Part shown: one piece after another, positions 15,400 through 25,031 of the stretch
How the letters are laid out: the number at the start of each line of letters is the position of its first letter
Position numbering within the stretch: the stretch's first letter is position 1
DNA from: Alphaproteobacteria bacterium
GTDB lineage: Bacteria; Pseudomonadota; Alphaproteobacteria; UBA8366; GCA-2717185
Direction of reading: 5' to 3'
NCBI GenBank assembly: GCA_040905865.1
Contig: JBBDQU010000040.1
Location: 70,534 to 114,498 of the forward strand
DNA length: 43,965 bases
Translations under genes and position numbers: made by a program
Notes under the pieces: generated by a model
What the model saw: only the letters and a program-made list of their open reading frames with translations
The model's database searches: none
What the model was told of the DNA's origin: nothing

Positions 15400-18300
15400 G
15401 TGAAAAAAATTGTCCTTTCTTCGCTGGGCGGATTGATCGTCCTGCTGGTTGCGGCGGTACTGATTGTACCGGGCTTCATAGACTGGAATGCCCATAAGGG
15501 GCGTATCGTGTCCGTCATCCAGGAAAAAACCGGCCGAAGCGCCGCCATAGAGGGCGATATCGATCTGGCAATCCTGCCGGCGCCGGCGCTGCGCGTTGCG
15601 GGCGTACGGCTCGCCAATTTCGAGGGCGCCGCCACGCCGGACATGCTGCGCCTGAAGGAAGTCCACCTTCGTCTTTCCATCGGTGCGCTGCTTGGAGGCC
15701 GTATCGTGATCGAACAGCTTGACCTGGTGGAACCGGTCATTGCGCTGGAAGTTGCCGCGGACGGCCGGGCGAGTTGGGATTTCCAGCCTTCCGGCGCCAC
15801 CCCGGGCCCGGATAGCGGCGTGGCGGGGACGACAGGGGACGGGGAGTCGGCGGTCGATATCTCGCTTGCCAGCGTTACCATCCGAAACGGATCCGTCACC
15901 TATCACAACGCCGGCGCGGCACAAACGGACGCCATTACCGGATTGGACATGGCGATATCCGCGCCGTCGCTGTATGGCCCGTTCACCGTCTCCGGCGACG
16001 CGCAGTATCGCGGGTTACCGGTTACGGTGGACCTGAAAACCGGCCCCGTCATCGAAGGGCGCCCGATCAGCGTTGCCCTGAATCTGGAGCTGCCGGAAGC
16101 CGGCGCGTCGGTCTCGTTCAACGGTGCGGCTTCGGATACCGGCCCGGACGCGCAGATTACCGGCGAGTTCGTCATGACCGGTGACAATGCAGACCGCCTC
16201 GCGGCGATGGCGACGGGGGCGGGCGTCTCGCCGATACTGAATCGGCCGGTTTCCGTCGAGGCCGCGCTTTCCGCATCCCGCAACTCGGTAACGCTGAATG
16301 ACGCCAGGATCCGGTTTGGCGAAACGCTGGGCAACGGTGCGGTCAGTATTGTGCTGGGCGATGTCATCGGCGTCGATGTCGCCATTTCCATGAACCGGAT
16401 CGATCTGGACAAGATGCTGGCGGATTATGCCGCCGGCCCCGGCAAGGCGTCCACACCGGCTGCGCAAAGCGATGGGGCCGCATCGCCAGCCGCACCGGGC
16501 ACGCCGGCGGCGCCGACCGGGTTTACCCTGCCGCAGAATGTCGATGCATCGCTCGATCTCGGGATCGAGGCGATCCAGTACAATGGCGGGGTGATCCGTC
16601 AGGCCGGAATCCGGGGCGGCCTGGCCAACGGCGCTGTAACGCTCGACCATGCCTCGGCACTGTTGCCCGGCGGTTCGGATATCTCCCTCGTCGGGTTTCT
16701 GCAGCCGGTCAAGGGGCAGCCGAAATTCGATGGCGATGTCGCCATTGCGTCCGACAGCCTGCGCTCCCTGCTGCAGTGGATCGGCGTCGATACCGCCGCG
16801 CTGCCGGCGGACAGGCTGCGGGGCTTTTCCTACACGGGCAAGATATCAGCTACGCCGGATGCCGTTCAGGCGCCCGATTTCAACGTTCGCCTCGACGCGA
16901 GCACAATGCATGGCGGGCTGGTTGTGGCGTTGCGCGACCGGCTGGGATTCGGTCTGCGGCTGGATATCGATCAGCTCAATCTTGATGCCTATTTTCCGGA
17001 ATCAACCGCCGCCGCGCCGAAAGCGGGCGATGGCGCTGCGACGGCGGCCCGTCCGGCGCCATCGGGCGCCGCCACTGCAGCTGCTGCGCCGCTCGCTTTT
17101 CTGGAAAAATTCGATGCGAATGTCGATTTGCGGCTGGACCGCATCACCTATCGGAAGTCTATCGCGCGAAAATTTGCCTTCGACGGGCAGCTTGTCGGCG
17201 GCGCCCTGACGATCCGGAAGTTCGGCATTGCCGATATTGCCGGCGCCAGCCTCGGCGCAACGGGAACAGTTCAGGGATTTGCGTCAACCCCGGGTTTTGC
17301 CGTCGATTTCGACATCGCCGTCGCCGATCCGGAGCGCCTGTTTCTCTTCCTCGACATGCCGCCACCGATCCCACTGGCGCAGTTGGGCAAGCCAACCGCC
17401 AGGGGCCGGGTCGCGGGCAATCTTTCGGCGGTGACGCTGGACACGAACCTGACGGGCGCCGGGGCGGCCGTTCATCTTCAGGGTCCGCTGGATATGGCCG
17501 CCGCCGCGCCGGGTTTCGACTTCAGGGTAGCGCTGAGCCATCCCGAATTGTCGGATTTTGTACGCCTGTTCATGCCCGATTTTCATCCTGCAGCGGAAAA
17601 GCTGGGCGCGCTGAAGGGCGGTTTCGCCGTGAAGGGTACGCCGGCTGCGCTGGACCTCTCGTCGCTTGACATGGCGGCGGGACCTGTCGCGGTAAAGGGA
17701 AAACTGTCGCTGGCGCTCGATGGTCCCCGGCCGAATATCACGGCTGACCTCGCCACCAGCGAGGTTCTGATGGACCTGTTTCAGCCGGTTCGGCAACCGA
17801 CGGGGTCCGCCACGGCGCGCGGCCGCCAGCAACGTGCCGTGGGGTCGGCTCCGGGCGGGGCGGATGCCGGCAACGCCGCCGCCGACCGCTGGTCGCGGGA
17901 ACCGATCGATCTTTCCGCAATGCAGGCGCTGGATGCGAATATCCGCCTGGTGATGGGTAAGCTGATCTCCGGCAATTTTCAGTTCGACAAGCCGCAACTG
18001 GATGTGGCGCTGACGGCGGGGCGCCTCGACCTGAAGCAGGTGACGGCGGGGTTTTTCGGCGGCACCGTTTCCGGCAAGGGAAGTATCGACTCCGCCACCG
18101 GCGGCCCGAAAGTCGATATAACGCTGACGGCAGCCGGGATAGACACCGCGCGCGCGGCAACGGCGTTCGGCGGGGAGCCTCGCGTCTCCGGGCCCGTGTC
18201 GGTGAACGCGACTGTAACCGCCGCCGGCACATCGGAGGCCGCGCTGGTCTCCGCGCTGTCCGGCCAGGGCGATATAGCCGGAAAGCTCCGTGTGCTGGCG

Positions 18301-18810
18301 ACCGGGAACGAACAGCAGGCCATCGGCGCGGTTGGTATCGCCGCGGCGCTGTTCGGGGACAAGGTCAGGGAAATACAGCAGATCGGCGGGCTGGCCACGG
18401 TTCTCGTCCGGGCCTTCGGCGATGCGCCCGCCGACCTGTCGGGCAATTTCGAGATTCAGCAGGGCGTTCTGCGGACTCAGGACACCGTCCTGACCGGCGC
18501 GGGGGCGCGTGCGATCACCGTGGCGACGGCTGACCTTCCCCGCTGGACGATTGATTCGACGACATCGGTATTGCGCGGCGGCGACGCGGCGGCCGAGCCC
18601 TATATCAGTATCGGTCTCAGCGGCCCGTTGGACTCGCCGAATGTGCGTGCCGGCGGCACCTTTCTGAGCCGCGACAATGCCGGTGCAGCGGAACCGTCGG
18701 ATCCGATTGGCAAGATTTTGCAGGGTGTGACGGGCGGCGACGGCCAGTCGCAGGAAAAAGTAAAGCCGGAAGATGTGCTGAAGGGATTGCTGAAAGGACT
18801 CGGCAGATAG
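15400..18810 (+). CDS. AsmA family protein
   Basis: A 1136-residue envelope protein with one N-terminal membrane helix (about 4-27) followed by a large periplasmic part. The N-terminus is classic AsmA: V-P-G-F-I-D-W-N-A-H-K, then T-G-R-S-A-A-I-E-G-D-I-D-L-A-I-L-P-A-P and V-R-L-A-N-F-E-G-A. The C-terminal region (about 850-1090) has the AsmA repeat with V-T-A-A-G-T-S-E-A-A-L-V-S-A-L-S-G-Q-G. Two Ala/Pro-rich linkers near 350-375 and 535-565 separate beta-rich blocks. AsmA-like proteins are thought to form long grooves that carry phospholipids across the periplasm. The start is GTG 15400, and the first residues are lysine-rich, as for an inner-membrane anchor. It stands as a single gene. Confidence 0.93.
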   Translation: MKKIVLSSLGGLIVLLVAAVLIVPGFIDWNAHKGRIVSVIQEKTGRSAAIEGDIDLAILPAPALRVAGVRLANFEGAATPDMLRLKEVHLRLSIGALLGGRIVIEQLDLVEPVIALEVAADGRASWDFQPSGATPGPDSGVAGTTGDGESAVDISLASVTIRNGSVTYHNAGAAQTDAITGLDMAISAPSLYGPFTVSGDAQYRGLPVTVDLKTGPVIEGRPISVALNLELPEAGASVSFNGAASDTGPDAQITGEFVMTGDNADRLAAMATGAGVSPILNRPVSVEAALSASRNSVTLNDARIRFGETLGNGAVSIVLGDVIGVDVAISMNRIDLDKMLADYAAGPGKASTPAAQSDGAASPAAPGTPAAPTGFTLPQNVDASLDLGIEAIQYNGGVIRQAGIRGGLANGAVTLDHASALLPGGSDISLVGFLQPVKGQPKFDGDVAIASDSLRSLLQWIGVDTAALPADRLRGFSYTGKISATPDAVQAPDFNVRLDASTMHGGLVVALRDRLGFGLRLDIDQLNLDAYFPESTAAAPKAGDGAATAARPAPSGAATAAAAPLAFLEKFDANVDLRLDRITYRKSIARKFAFDGQLVGGALTIRKFGIADIAGASLGATGTVQGFASTPGFAVDFDIAVADPERLFLFLDMPPPIPLAQLGKPTARGRVAGNLSAVTLDTNLTGAGAAVHLQGPLDMAAAAPGFDFRVALSHPELSDFVRLFMPDFHPAAEKLGALKGGFAVKGTPAALDLSSLDMAAGPVAVKGKLSLALDGPRPNITADLATSEVLMDLFQPVRQPTGSATARGRQQRAVGSAPGGADAGNAAADRWSREPIDLSAMQALDANIRLVMGKLISGNFQFDKPQLDVALTAGRLDLKQVTAGFFGGTVSGKGSIDSATGGPKVDITLTAAGIDTARAATAFGGEPRVSGPVSVNATVTAAGTSEAALVSALSGQGDIAGKLRVLATGNEQQAIGAVGIAAALFGDKVREIQQIGGLATVLVRAFGDAPADLSGNFEIQQGVLRTQDTVLTGAGARAITVATADLPRWTIDSTTSVLRGGDAAAEPYISIGLSGPLDSPNVRAGGTFLSRDNAGAAEPSDPIGKILQGVTGGDGQSQEKVKPEDVLKGLLKGLGR

Positions 18811-18840
18811 CCTTCCGGCGCTATGGCGGAACTCCCTGCG

Positions 18841-19113
18841 CTACGACGCCTGAAGTGAATACAGGACATAAAGACGGATGGCGCTGGAAAGGTTTCCGGA
18901 TCGTTTCCCGTCTATTTCGGTGACAATCTGGTTGACCGTACTGCCGCTCGTGACGGCGATCGCCTTCAATTCCGCCCAAAAAGCGTTTTCCAGCGATACA
19001 CTGGTGCGATGCCCCGCAATGACAACCGACCGTTTCTGCATCTTCCACGGGGCCACGTCGACATCAAGCGCAGGGGTCTCCCCAGTCGATTTGTCTAAAT
19101 CGAGTTCTTTCAT
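18841..19113 (-). CDS. Ribbon-helix-helix domain protein (RHH_4 type)
   Basis: A 90-residue protein whose C-terminal 60 residues match the alphaproteobacterial RHH_4 pattern: a ribbon strand R-S-V-V-I-A-G-H-R-T-S-V-S-L-E, helix one A-F-W-A-E-L-K-A-I-A, then T-V-N-Q-I-V-T-E-I-D and the conserved N-L-S-S-A-I-R-L-Y-V-L. The first 28 residues are polar and variable. Such proteins are presumed dimeric DNA-binding regulators; the targets are unknown. Start ATG 19113, stop TAG. It is convergent with the AsmA gene. An AT-rich leader with an inverted repeat lies upstream and could be its own operator. Confidence 0.85.
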   Translation of the reverse strand: MKELDLDKSTGETPALDVDVAPWKMQKRSVVIAGHRTSVSLENAFWAELKAIAVTSGSTVNQIVTEIDGKRSGNLSSAIRLYVLYSLQAS

Positions 19114-19183
19114 TGCCCATGTTGGTTTTTAATTTCAGATATTTGAATATATCGAAGGAAAAAATACGGGACAAATGCTGTTT

Positions 19184-19215
19184 ATCAACAAATGGCTGTA
19201 TCACGAATTGTTGAT
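19184..19215. promoter_or_regulatory. Inverted repeat ATCAACAA-N16-TTGTTGAT
   Basis: Two perfect 8-bp half sites (19184-19191 and 19208-19215) lie in the AT-rich gap upstream of the RHH gene. Half-site spacing of 24 bp would suit a dimeric regulator. It may be a promoter/operator for the minus-strand RHH gene; the assignment is tentative. Confidence 0.35.
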
Positions 19216-19287
19216 CGCGGTATTTTAGGCGCCGATTGTCATATGTCCATGTATTTTACGCGCTTGCGATGGCCGCGTGGCCGGCGG

Positions 19288-21381
19288 TCAATCGCCTTCG
19301 CGTCGCCAGGCGATGGCGGTTGCGCCGAGCGCGAGCAAAAGGACCAGCAACGCGGGTAACAGCGGGAGTGTCGTCAGTCCGGTAACGATGTAATCGCCAT
19401 TGGCCACGAGGCCGATCCAGCCGCGGCCCGATGTATCGCGTTCGGGCGCGACGAGGCGGAGGTTCGGAACACTGTCCGCGAGCCAGTGAATGGCGCTTCC
19501 GGTTGCTTCGACTGTGGGTTGCAGCGGTTCCGGCGATGCGAGGACATTGCTGAATTCCAGCGGATTCAGCGCCCCGACTGCAGCCATGAACACCGCCGCG
19601 CCGTCGCTGACCCGATACAACCCGCTCTCGGATACGGTAATCGATCCCGTGAAGACGCCCTCTCCTGTGCGCTCCATCGGTACCGTGACGGTGCTGCCAT
19701 CCGGTCCCGTGACTTCCACCGGGGTCAATTCGTCGTCGATATTCCGCCGGGTGACCTCCAGAACGTCGCCGCGTGTGGCGGCGCGAAGGTCGTTTTCCTC
19801 CAACTCCGGTTCCTTCATCAGCCAGTGCGAGACGCGGCGCAACAATTCCGCCTGGGGGCCACCCCCTTCGAACCCGCGCGCCCACAGCCAGATATGGTCG
19901 CTGTTGATCTGCGCGACCCGGCCGGTGCCGACCCGGTCGAGGATCAACAGCGGCCGGCCGTCCGCGCCGTCCATCAGGACATGCCCCTGCTTGACCGTGA
20001 CGTCGATCTGACGGAACCAGCGGCCCCAGTTACCCTCACCGGATGTCGCGTCAGGGCCGATTGTCTCAACGCCGCCGGGCAGGTCCGCGGTCACGGGATG
20101 ACGCAATCCAAGCCGGGTCGTGGCGGGCCTGTAGCCCCGGGTGATGATCTCGCCAGTGGGTTCTCCGGGCAGCATGGCGCCGAGGGGCGTGCGGTAGATA
20201 CTGAACGGCCCGGCGAAACTGGGGCCTGCCGCTTCCAGCAATGCGCCGCCTGCGGTGACGTAATCGACGATATTCTGCAGGTAAATCGACGGCAGTACGC
20301 CGCGGCGGCGATATCGGTCCAGAATCACCAGGTCGAATTCCGCGAGCTTGACCTCGAACAGTTCCCGGGTCGGAAACGAAATCAGCGACAATTCGTCAAT
20401 CGGCGTGCCGTCCTGCTTTTCCGGCGGCCGCAGGATCGTGAAATGCACCAGATCCACCGACGGATCGGATTTCAGCAGGTTGCGCCAGGTTCGCTCGCCC
20501 TCATGCGGTTCGCCGGAAACCAGCAGCACCCGCAATCGGTCGCGGACGCCATTGATCGAAACGACCGCACGGTTATTGATCTCAGTCAATTCGTCCGGAA
20601 TGGGGTCGACCGCGAGTTCGAAGACCGTCTGTCCAGCATGGTCCAGCGTGAATTCGAGCGTATGCTCCTCGCCCACCGGCGCCGACAGCACCAGTTCGTC
20701 GCCGCCGTTGCGCCGGATGCGCAGGTTCGCCGCGGGGTCGGGCGCGGCAGTGCTGTCCTCGATCCGGACCGTCATCTGCATTTTCTTGCCGACGATGCCG
20801 AAGGTCGGCGCCTTTACGATGACGAGTCGCCGGTCCACTTCGTCGCGCCGGCCGGTCAGCAGTACGTGCAGCGGGCGCGGCAGGGACTCGGCTTCCGGAT
20901 TCGGCAGCGCATCGTGCACCTGGCCGTCGGTCAGCAGGATAGCACCGGCAACGCGGCGCTCCGGCACGTCGCTCAGGGCGCGCTGCAGCGGTTCCAGAAG
21001 CCGCGTACCCTGGTTTTCCGTATCCAGCCCTTCCCGGCCGACATGGATGACACGCAGGTCCAGCGTGGCCCGCAGGGCATCCGCTTCGGCCCGGATTTTT
21101 TCCAGCGCGGCCGCCGTCCGCTCCGGCCGGTCGCCGATGCGCTGGCTGGCCGATTCATCGACGACGACGACGGCGACGTCGCGCAACGGTTCGCGTTGTT
21201 CGTTGACCAGCGACGGATTCAGCAGGGTTGCGATCAACGCGGCAAAGGCGATGCTTCGCCACAGCGCGCCTCGGGCGCGGGCATAAAAACCGGCGCCGGC
21301 GACGAGCAGGGCCATGCCGCCCAGCCCCGCAATCAGGAACCAGGGCAGCAATGGCGCGAATTCGATGCTGGTTCCCGCCAT
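19288..21381 (-). CDS. Membrane-anchored protein with vWA/glutamine-amidotransferase-like region
   Basis: A 697-residue protein with two N-terminal helices (about 10-32 and 39-56), a long periplasmic part and a C-terminal helix (L-L-P-A-L-L-V-L-L-L-A-L-G-A...). The region after the second helix (V-A-V-V-V-V-D-E-S-A-S-Q-R, later G-A-I-L-L-T-D-G-Q) resembles a von Willebrand A-like fold with a degenerate metal site. The middle (L-R-V-L-L-V-S-G-E-P-H-E-G, later L-V-I-L-D-R-Y) resembles the class-I glutamine-amidotransferase-like domain found in these proteins. It is the last gene of the moxR operon, starting 3 bp after the DUF4159 gene. It is likely part of a MoxR-dependent envelope complex; its exact role is unknown. 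Confidence 0.8.
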   Translation of the reverse strand: MAGTSIEFAPLLPWFLIAGLGGMALLVAGAGFYARARGALWRSIAFAALIATLLNPSLVNEQREPLRDVAVVVVDESASQRIGDRPERTAAALEKIRAEADALRATLDLRVIHVGREGLDTENQGTRLLEPLQRALSDVPERRVAGAILLTDGQVHDALPNPEAESLPRPLHVLLTGRRDEVDRRLVIVKAPTFGIVGKKMQMTVRIEDSTAAPDPAANLRIRRNGGDELVLSAPVGEEHTLEFTLDHAGQTVFELAVDPIPDELTEINNRAVVSINGVRDRLRVLLVSGEPHEGERTWRNLLKSDPSVDLVHFTILRPPEKQDGTPIDELSLISFPTRELFEVKLAEFDLVILDRYRRRGVLPSIYLQNIVDYVTAGGALLEAAGPSFAGPFSIYRTPLGAMLPGEPTGEIITRGYRPATTRLGLRHPVTADLPGGVETIGPDATSGEGNWGRWFRQIDVTVKQGHVLMDGADGRPLLILDRVGTGRVAQINSDHIWLWARGFEGGGPQAELLRRVSHWLMKEPELEENDLRAATRGDVLEVTRRNIDDELTPVEVTGPDGSTVTVPMERTGEGVFTGSITVSESGLYRVSDGAAVFMAAVGALNPLEFSNVLASPEPLQPTVEATGSAIHWLADSVPNLRLVAPERDTSGRGWIGLVANGDYIVTGLTTLPLLPALLVLLLALGATAIAWRREGD

Positions 21382-21384
21382 CGG

Positions 21385-24099
21385 TCAGTTCCCCAGCCGT
21401 TCGAGGATCGCCGGCACATGGACCTGATCCGACTTGTAGTTACCGGTCAGCGTGTACATCACAAGGTTGACGCCGAACCGGTAGGCCATTTCTCGCTGCC
21501 GCGCGCCGCCGGGGACGACGGCGAACATCGCCTGGCCCCTGTCGTCCACGGCCCAGGCGGATGCCCAGTCATGGCCGCCGATCACGATACTCGATACACC
21601 GTCATTGACGCTGCTGCCCGGCTGCTCGACCCAGACCCGGCCTCCCGTCCAGCGGCCGGGGAAATCCTGCATCAGGTAGAAAGCCTTGGTCAGCACATGA
21701 TCCGGCGGCACGGGCGTCAGCGGCGGAATCGCGATGTCCCGGGTCAGTTGCTGCAGGATCTCGGTATTGGCGCCGCTGCCGGAGGGATCCTGCAGATCGA
21801 ACAGGATTGTCCCGCCCGTTGCAAGGTAACGGTTCACGCGGCTGTTGGCTTCGGGCGACAGGGGCGCCTGTCGCGCCGTGACAGGCCAGTAGATCAGCGG
21901 AAAGAACACCATGGGATTGCGTTCGAGGTCGACGCCGATGGGCGACGAGGCCTCGATGGCGGTTCGGCGGTTCAGCATTTCGGTAAGCCCGACCAGTCCG
22001 CGCTCACTGGCTTGATCAATCGCCGCGTCGCCTGTGATCACATAGGCGAGCCGCGTGTCCAGAGTTGCCTTCAGGGCAAAGTCATCCGCCGCATCCTGCG
22101 CCCGCGCCTCGTGTCCCGGCAGGAACGCGGCGACCAGTGCCGCGGCAATGGCGATCCCGGCGGCAGCGCCCCGGCGGCGCGGCAGCAGGCCGCGCATTAT
22201 AAGGGTCGCGATAGCATCGATCAGGAGCAGGACAAGTGCGGCGGCGAGCAGCCAGGGCTTGAAATCGAATTCGTCCGTCCGGGCGTATCCCTCTTTGGAA
22301 ACCCCGTCCGGCACGGCGCCCAGAACGGCGATGGGCCCGGCCTGTGGCCCTAAATTCAGGGCGCGGCGCGTCGAGGCGTCGCCATACAGCCCTGGCGGAT
22401 TAGCGGGCCCGACGCGGGCTTCGGCGAACTGGCCGGCGCTGATGGCGCGGGTCGCGGGACCGGCGTCGGCGGGGCGGCCGAATCCATCAAGCAGTTCCAG
22501 CGGCGCCAGCAGGCGCTCGCCCAGTGCGGCGCCCGACACCCCGCGGCTCGTCGAGACGATCCGCTGCATCATTTCGACGAACAGGCCCGACAGCGCCAGG
22601 TTCGACCACGCCGCGTTCGAGGTTGTGTGCACGAGAACCAGCCAGCCATCCCCCTGCCGGGTCGCGGTTACCAGCGGGGTACCGTCGGTCAGTCGCGCCC
22701 ATGTCTTTTCGCCAAGGGTCAGGGACGGCTCGGCCAGGACCTGCCGGAATATCGTCACGTCGTCCGGAAGTTCCAGATCGTGGAACGGACTTGCCGCCTC
22801 AAACGGGGCCAGACGCGCGGGCTCCGACCACAGCATCGCCCCGCCAAGCGTCCTTCCGCCGCGGCGCAGCAGGACCGGCACCAGCTGGTCGTCGGTGTTC
22901 TGCGCCAGCCGCGGGCCGGCGAAGCGAAGCAGCAGCCCGCCCGCCGACGCCCACGCTTCGAGCCGCTGGCGCTCCGCCGTTTCCAGCGGTACGCCGTCCG
23001 GCAGGATAATGACCGCAAGCGTGCCGTCCAGCAGCGTATCGACCGTGCCGCGTCGGATATCGCTGTACGGCAGCAACGCGCGCTCCACATAATACAGTTC
23101 CGACAACAGGGACGGACCGTCGTCCAGCGGCGTTTCCGACACCAGCCCGACCGGCCGGCGGCGCCAGCGGGTATCCAGCAGCGCCGTCGCGCCTGCAGTG
23201 GATTCGCTTTCAATCTCCAGCCGGGCCACCGCGTTGCGCAGTTCCAGCGGCAGGTCGAGCGCCACCGCCGCCGACGTACGATCCGGGTCGAAGGCAAGGG
23301 TCTGGCGGGCGATGAGCCGGCCATCTTCGCCGAGCGCGCGAACCGTTGCGGGCGCGGATCCGTCGCCCGGGGCACGTTGCACGGCCACAGTGAACTGGCT
23401 GTCACCCGGTTCCGGCGGCAGAAGGAGGCGCGGCAAGGTATCCGGGATCCGTATTGTCAGCGGGCCCAGCCGCTGCAACTGCCCGGCCAGTTCGGCGACG
23501 CTACCGTCATCCAGCCCGTCGCTCAGCCAGTATACCGCCGCGGCGCTTTCCACACCGATTGACTGCACCGCCTGCAGGGCGGCCTCCCGGTCCGTCGGCC
23601 ACGGCTTGGGCGCGATTGCCCCGACCGTGTTGCGGGCCTCGTCGGGGCGCAACAGACCGCTGGCTTCCGGCGCCGCGCCGCGCGTGTCCGCCGCCGTCGT
23701 CAGGATGATGACCGCGCGTCCTTCGCGGTCCGCCTGAATGATCGCCTGATCCGCTATCGCCTGGCGCGCAGGCCAGTCACGGGCCGCAGCCCAGCCATCG
23801 TCGATAACCAGCACGATCGGTCCCTGCCGCGCCAGATTGGCGCCCGGGTGCAACAGCGGGTGCGCCAATCCCAGGATCAGCAGCGCCGCGGCGAGCAGGC
23901 GCAGGATAATGAGCCATAGCGGCGCGGTATCGGGCGTCTCGTCTTCGCTGCGCAGGCCGAACAGCAGCCGGATCGCGGGAAACCTCACCGATTTCGGCGA
24001 TGGCGGCGTGAAGCGCAGGAGCCACCAGAGAACGGGCAGCGAAGCCAGCGCGGTCAGCAGCCAGGGGGATGCAAATGCGAAGGCGCCAAATTCCAGCAC
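21385..24099 (-). CDS. BatA-like membrane protein with C-terminal DUF4159
   Basis: A 904-residue protein. The N-terminus is the double-helix BatA motif (F-A-S-P-W-L-L-T-A-L-A-S-L-P-V-L-W-W-L-L-R, then L-W-L-I-I-L-R-L-L-A-A-A-L-L-I-L-G). It is followed by a vWA-like segment beginning I-V-L-V-I-D-D-G-W, lacking the canonical D-x-S-x-S metal motif. Helices near 640-690 lead to the C-terminal DUF4159 domain (about 700-904), with L-A-Y-V-I-T-G-D, L-F-D-L-Q-D-P and the amidotransferase-like I-V-I-G-G-H-D-W. The start is GTG 24099, 4 bp after the DUF58 stop, so the genes are coupled. It is conserved beside moxR and DUF58 genes in Alphaproteobacteria; its molecular function is not established. Confidence 0.9.
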   Translation of the reverse strand: MLEFGAFAFASPWLLTALASLPVLWWLLRFTPPSPKSVRFPAIRLLFGLRSEDETPDTAPLWLIILRLLAAALLILGLAHPLLHPGANLARQGPIVLVIDDGWAAARDWPARQAIADQAIIQADREGRAVIILTTAADTRGAAPEASGLLRPDEARNTVGAIAPKPWPTDREAALQAVQSIGVESAAAVYWLSDGLDDGSVAELAGQLQRLGPLTIRIPDTLPRLLLPPEPGDSQFTVAVQRAPGDGSAPATVRALGEDGRLIARQTLAFDPDRTSAAVALDLPLELRNAVARLEIESESTAGATALLDTRWRRRPVGLVSETPLDDGPSLLSELYYVERALLPYSDIRRGTVDTLLDGTLAVIILPDGVPLETAERQRLEAWASAGGLLLRFAGPRLAQNTDDQLVPVLLRRGGRTLGGAMLWSEPARLAPFEAASPFHDLELPDDVTIFRQVLAEPSLTLGEKTWARLTDGTPLVTATRQGDGWLVLVHTTSNAAWSNLALSGLFVEMMQRIVSTSRGVSGAALGERLLAPLELLDGFGRPADAGPATRAISAGQFAEARVGPANPPGLYGDASTRRALNLGPQAGPIAVLGAVPDGVSKEGYARTDEFDFKPWLLAAALVLLLIDAIATLIMRGLLPRRRGAAAGIAIAAALVAAFLPGHEARAQDAADDFALKATLDTRLAYVITGDAAIDQASERGLVGLTEMLNRRTAIEASSPIGVDLERNPMVFFPLIYWPVTARQAPLSPEANSRVNRYLATGGTILFDLQDPSGSGANTEILQQLTRDIAIPPLTPVPPDHVLTKAFYLMQDFPGRWTGGRVWVEQPGSSVNDGVSSIVIGGHDWASAWAVDDRGQAMFAVVPGGARQREMAYRFGVNLVMYTLTGNYKSDQVHVPAILERLGN

Positions 24100-24103
24100 C
24101 GTC

Positions 24104-25009
24104 TCAGATCCTTTGCGTGTTGGGCGCCAGCGCCGCGTAAAGCGTCAGCAGGGCCGATTCCGGCGAATGATCCGTTTCATGGCGCAGATAGACCCAGCCG
24201 GCCCGCCGCGTCAATTCCCGAAGGCTGTCGCAATGCCGTTCGAACCGCGACCGGTATTCCTCGCGCGTCGTCTCGACACGGCCGAGCAGCGTATCGCCTT
24301 CATTCTCGAATCCCTCGAAGCGGACCCGGCCGCGAAACGGCAGGCTGCGTTCCGCCGGGTCGATCACCTGTACAAGCAGTCCCGAAACGCCGCGTGACGC
24401 CAGCGCCGCTACCCGGTCATGAACTTCTTCCGGGGTGGCCAGGAAATCGCCGAACAGAATGACCTGGGAATAACGCGGCAAGGGTTCGAAGGGCGGCAGC
24501 CCGGTTTCGCTGCCCGTGTTGCGCGCGATCATCTCCGCCAGCTGGTCGTAGCCCCGGCGTCCTATGCCGGCGCGTCCGCCGCCGCCAAGCAGCGTAAATC
24601 GTTCGCCGGCCCGCATCAGCAACGACGCGGCGGCAAGCAGCAGCAGGTCGGCGCGCTCCGCCTTGGTCGGCAGGCGCCGGTCCGAACTGTAATGCATCGA
24701 CGGCGAAGTGTCGCGCCACAGCCAGGCTGTCTGCGCGGCTTCCCATTCGTTCTCCCGGACAAAATAATGCCGCGACTTTGCCGATTGTCGCCAGTCGATG
24801 GACGTTGCCGTATCGCCATTCTGGTAGCGGCGGAACTGCCAGAAAGTCTCGCCCTGGCCGACACGTCGTCGACCGTGGACGCCTTGCGCCACCGTTGCGG
24901 CAACCCGTTCCGCCGCAATCTGCAAGGGCGGCAGCCGGCCCGACGCGCGTTCCGCCTCGTGCTGTAACCGAAGTTGCCGTTCGGTGGCTGTCATGTCGCT
25001 TTGCGGCAC
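24104..25009 (-). CDS. DUF58 domain-containing protein
   Basis: The 301-residue protein carries the DUF58 core: G-R-R-R-V-G-Q-G-E-T-F-W-Q-F-R-R-Y-Q-N-G-D near residue 50, followed by S-I-D-W-R-Q-S-A-K-S, then the vWA-like acid motif R-D-T-S-P-S-M. Family members are soluble or membrane-linked partners of MoxR ATPases. This copy has no membrane helix. The start chosen is GTG 25009, 22 bp after the moxR stop; ATG 24994 is an alternative 15 bases downstream. MoxR/DUF58/BatA gene sets are thought to help assemble or activate protein complexes, sometimes linked to stress or virulence. Confidence 0.92.
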   Translation of the reverse strand: MPQSDMTATERQLRLQHEAERASGRLPPLQIAAERVAATVAQGVHGRRRVGQGETFWQFRRYQNGDTATSIDWRQSAKSRHYFVRENEWEAAQTAWLWRDTSPSMHYSSDRRLPTKAERADLLLLAAASLLMRAGERFTLLGGGGRAGIGRRGYDQLAEMIARNTGSETGLPPFEPLPRYSQVILFGDFLATPEEVHDRVAALASRGVSGLLVQVIDPAERSLPFRGRVRFEGFENEGDTLLGRVETTREEYRSRFERHCDSLRELTRRAGWVYLRHETDHSPESALLTLYAALAPNTQRI

Positions 25010-25031
25010 GGGTCTCGGCGTCCGGTTCGTG

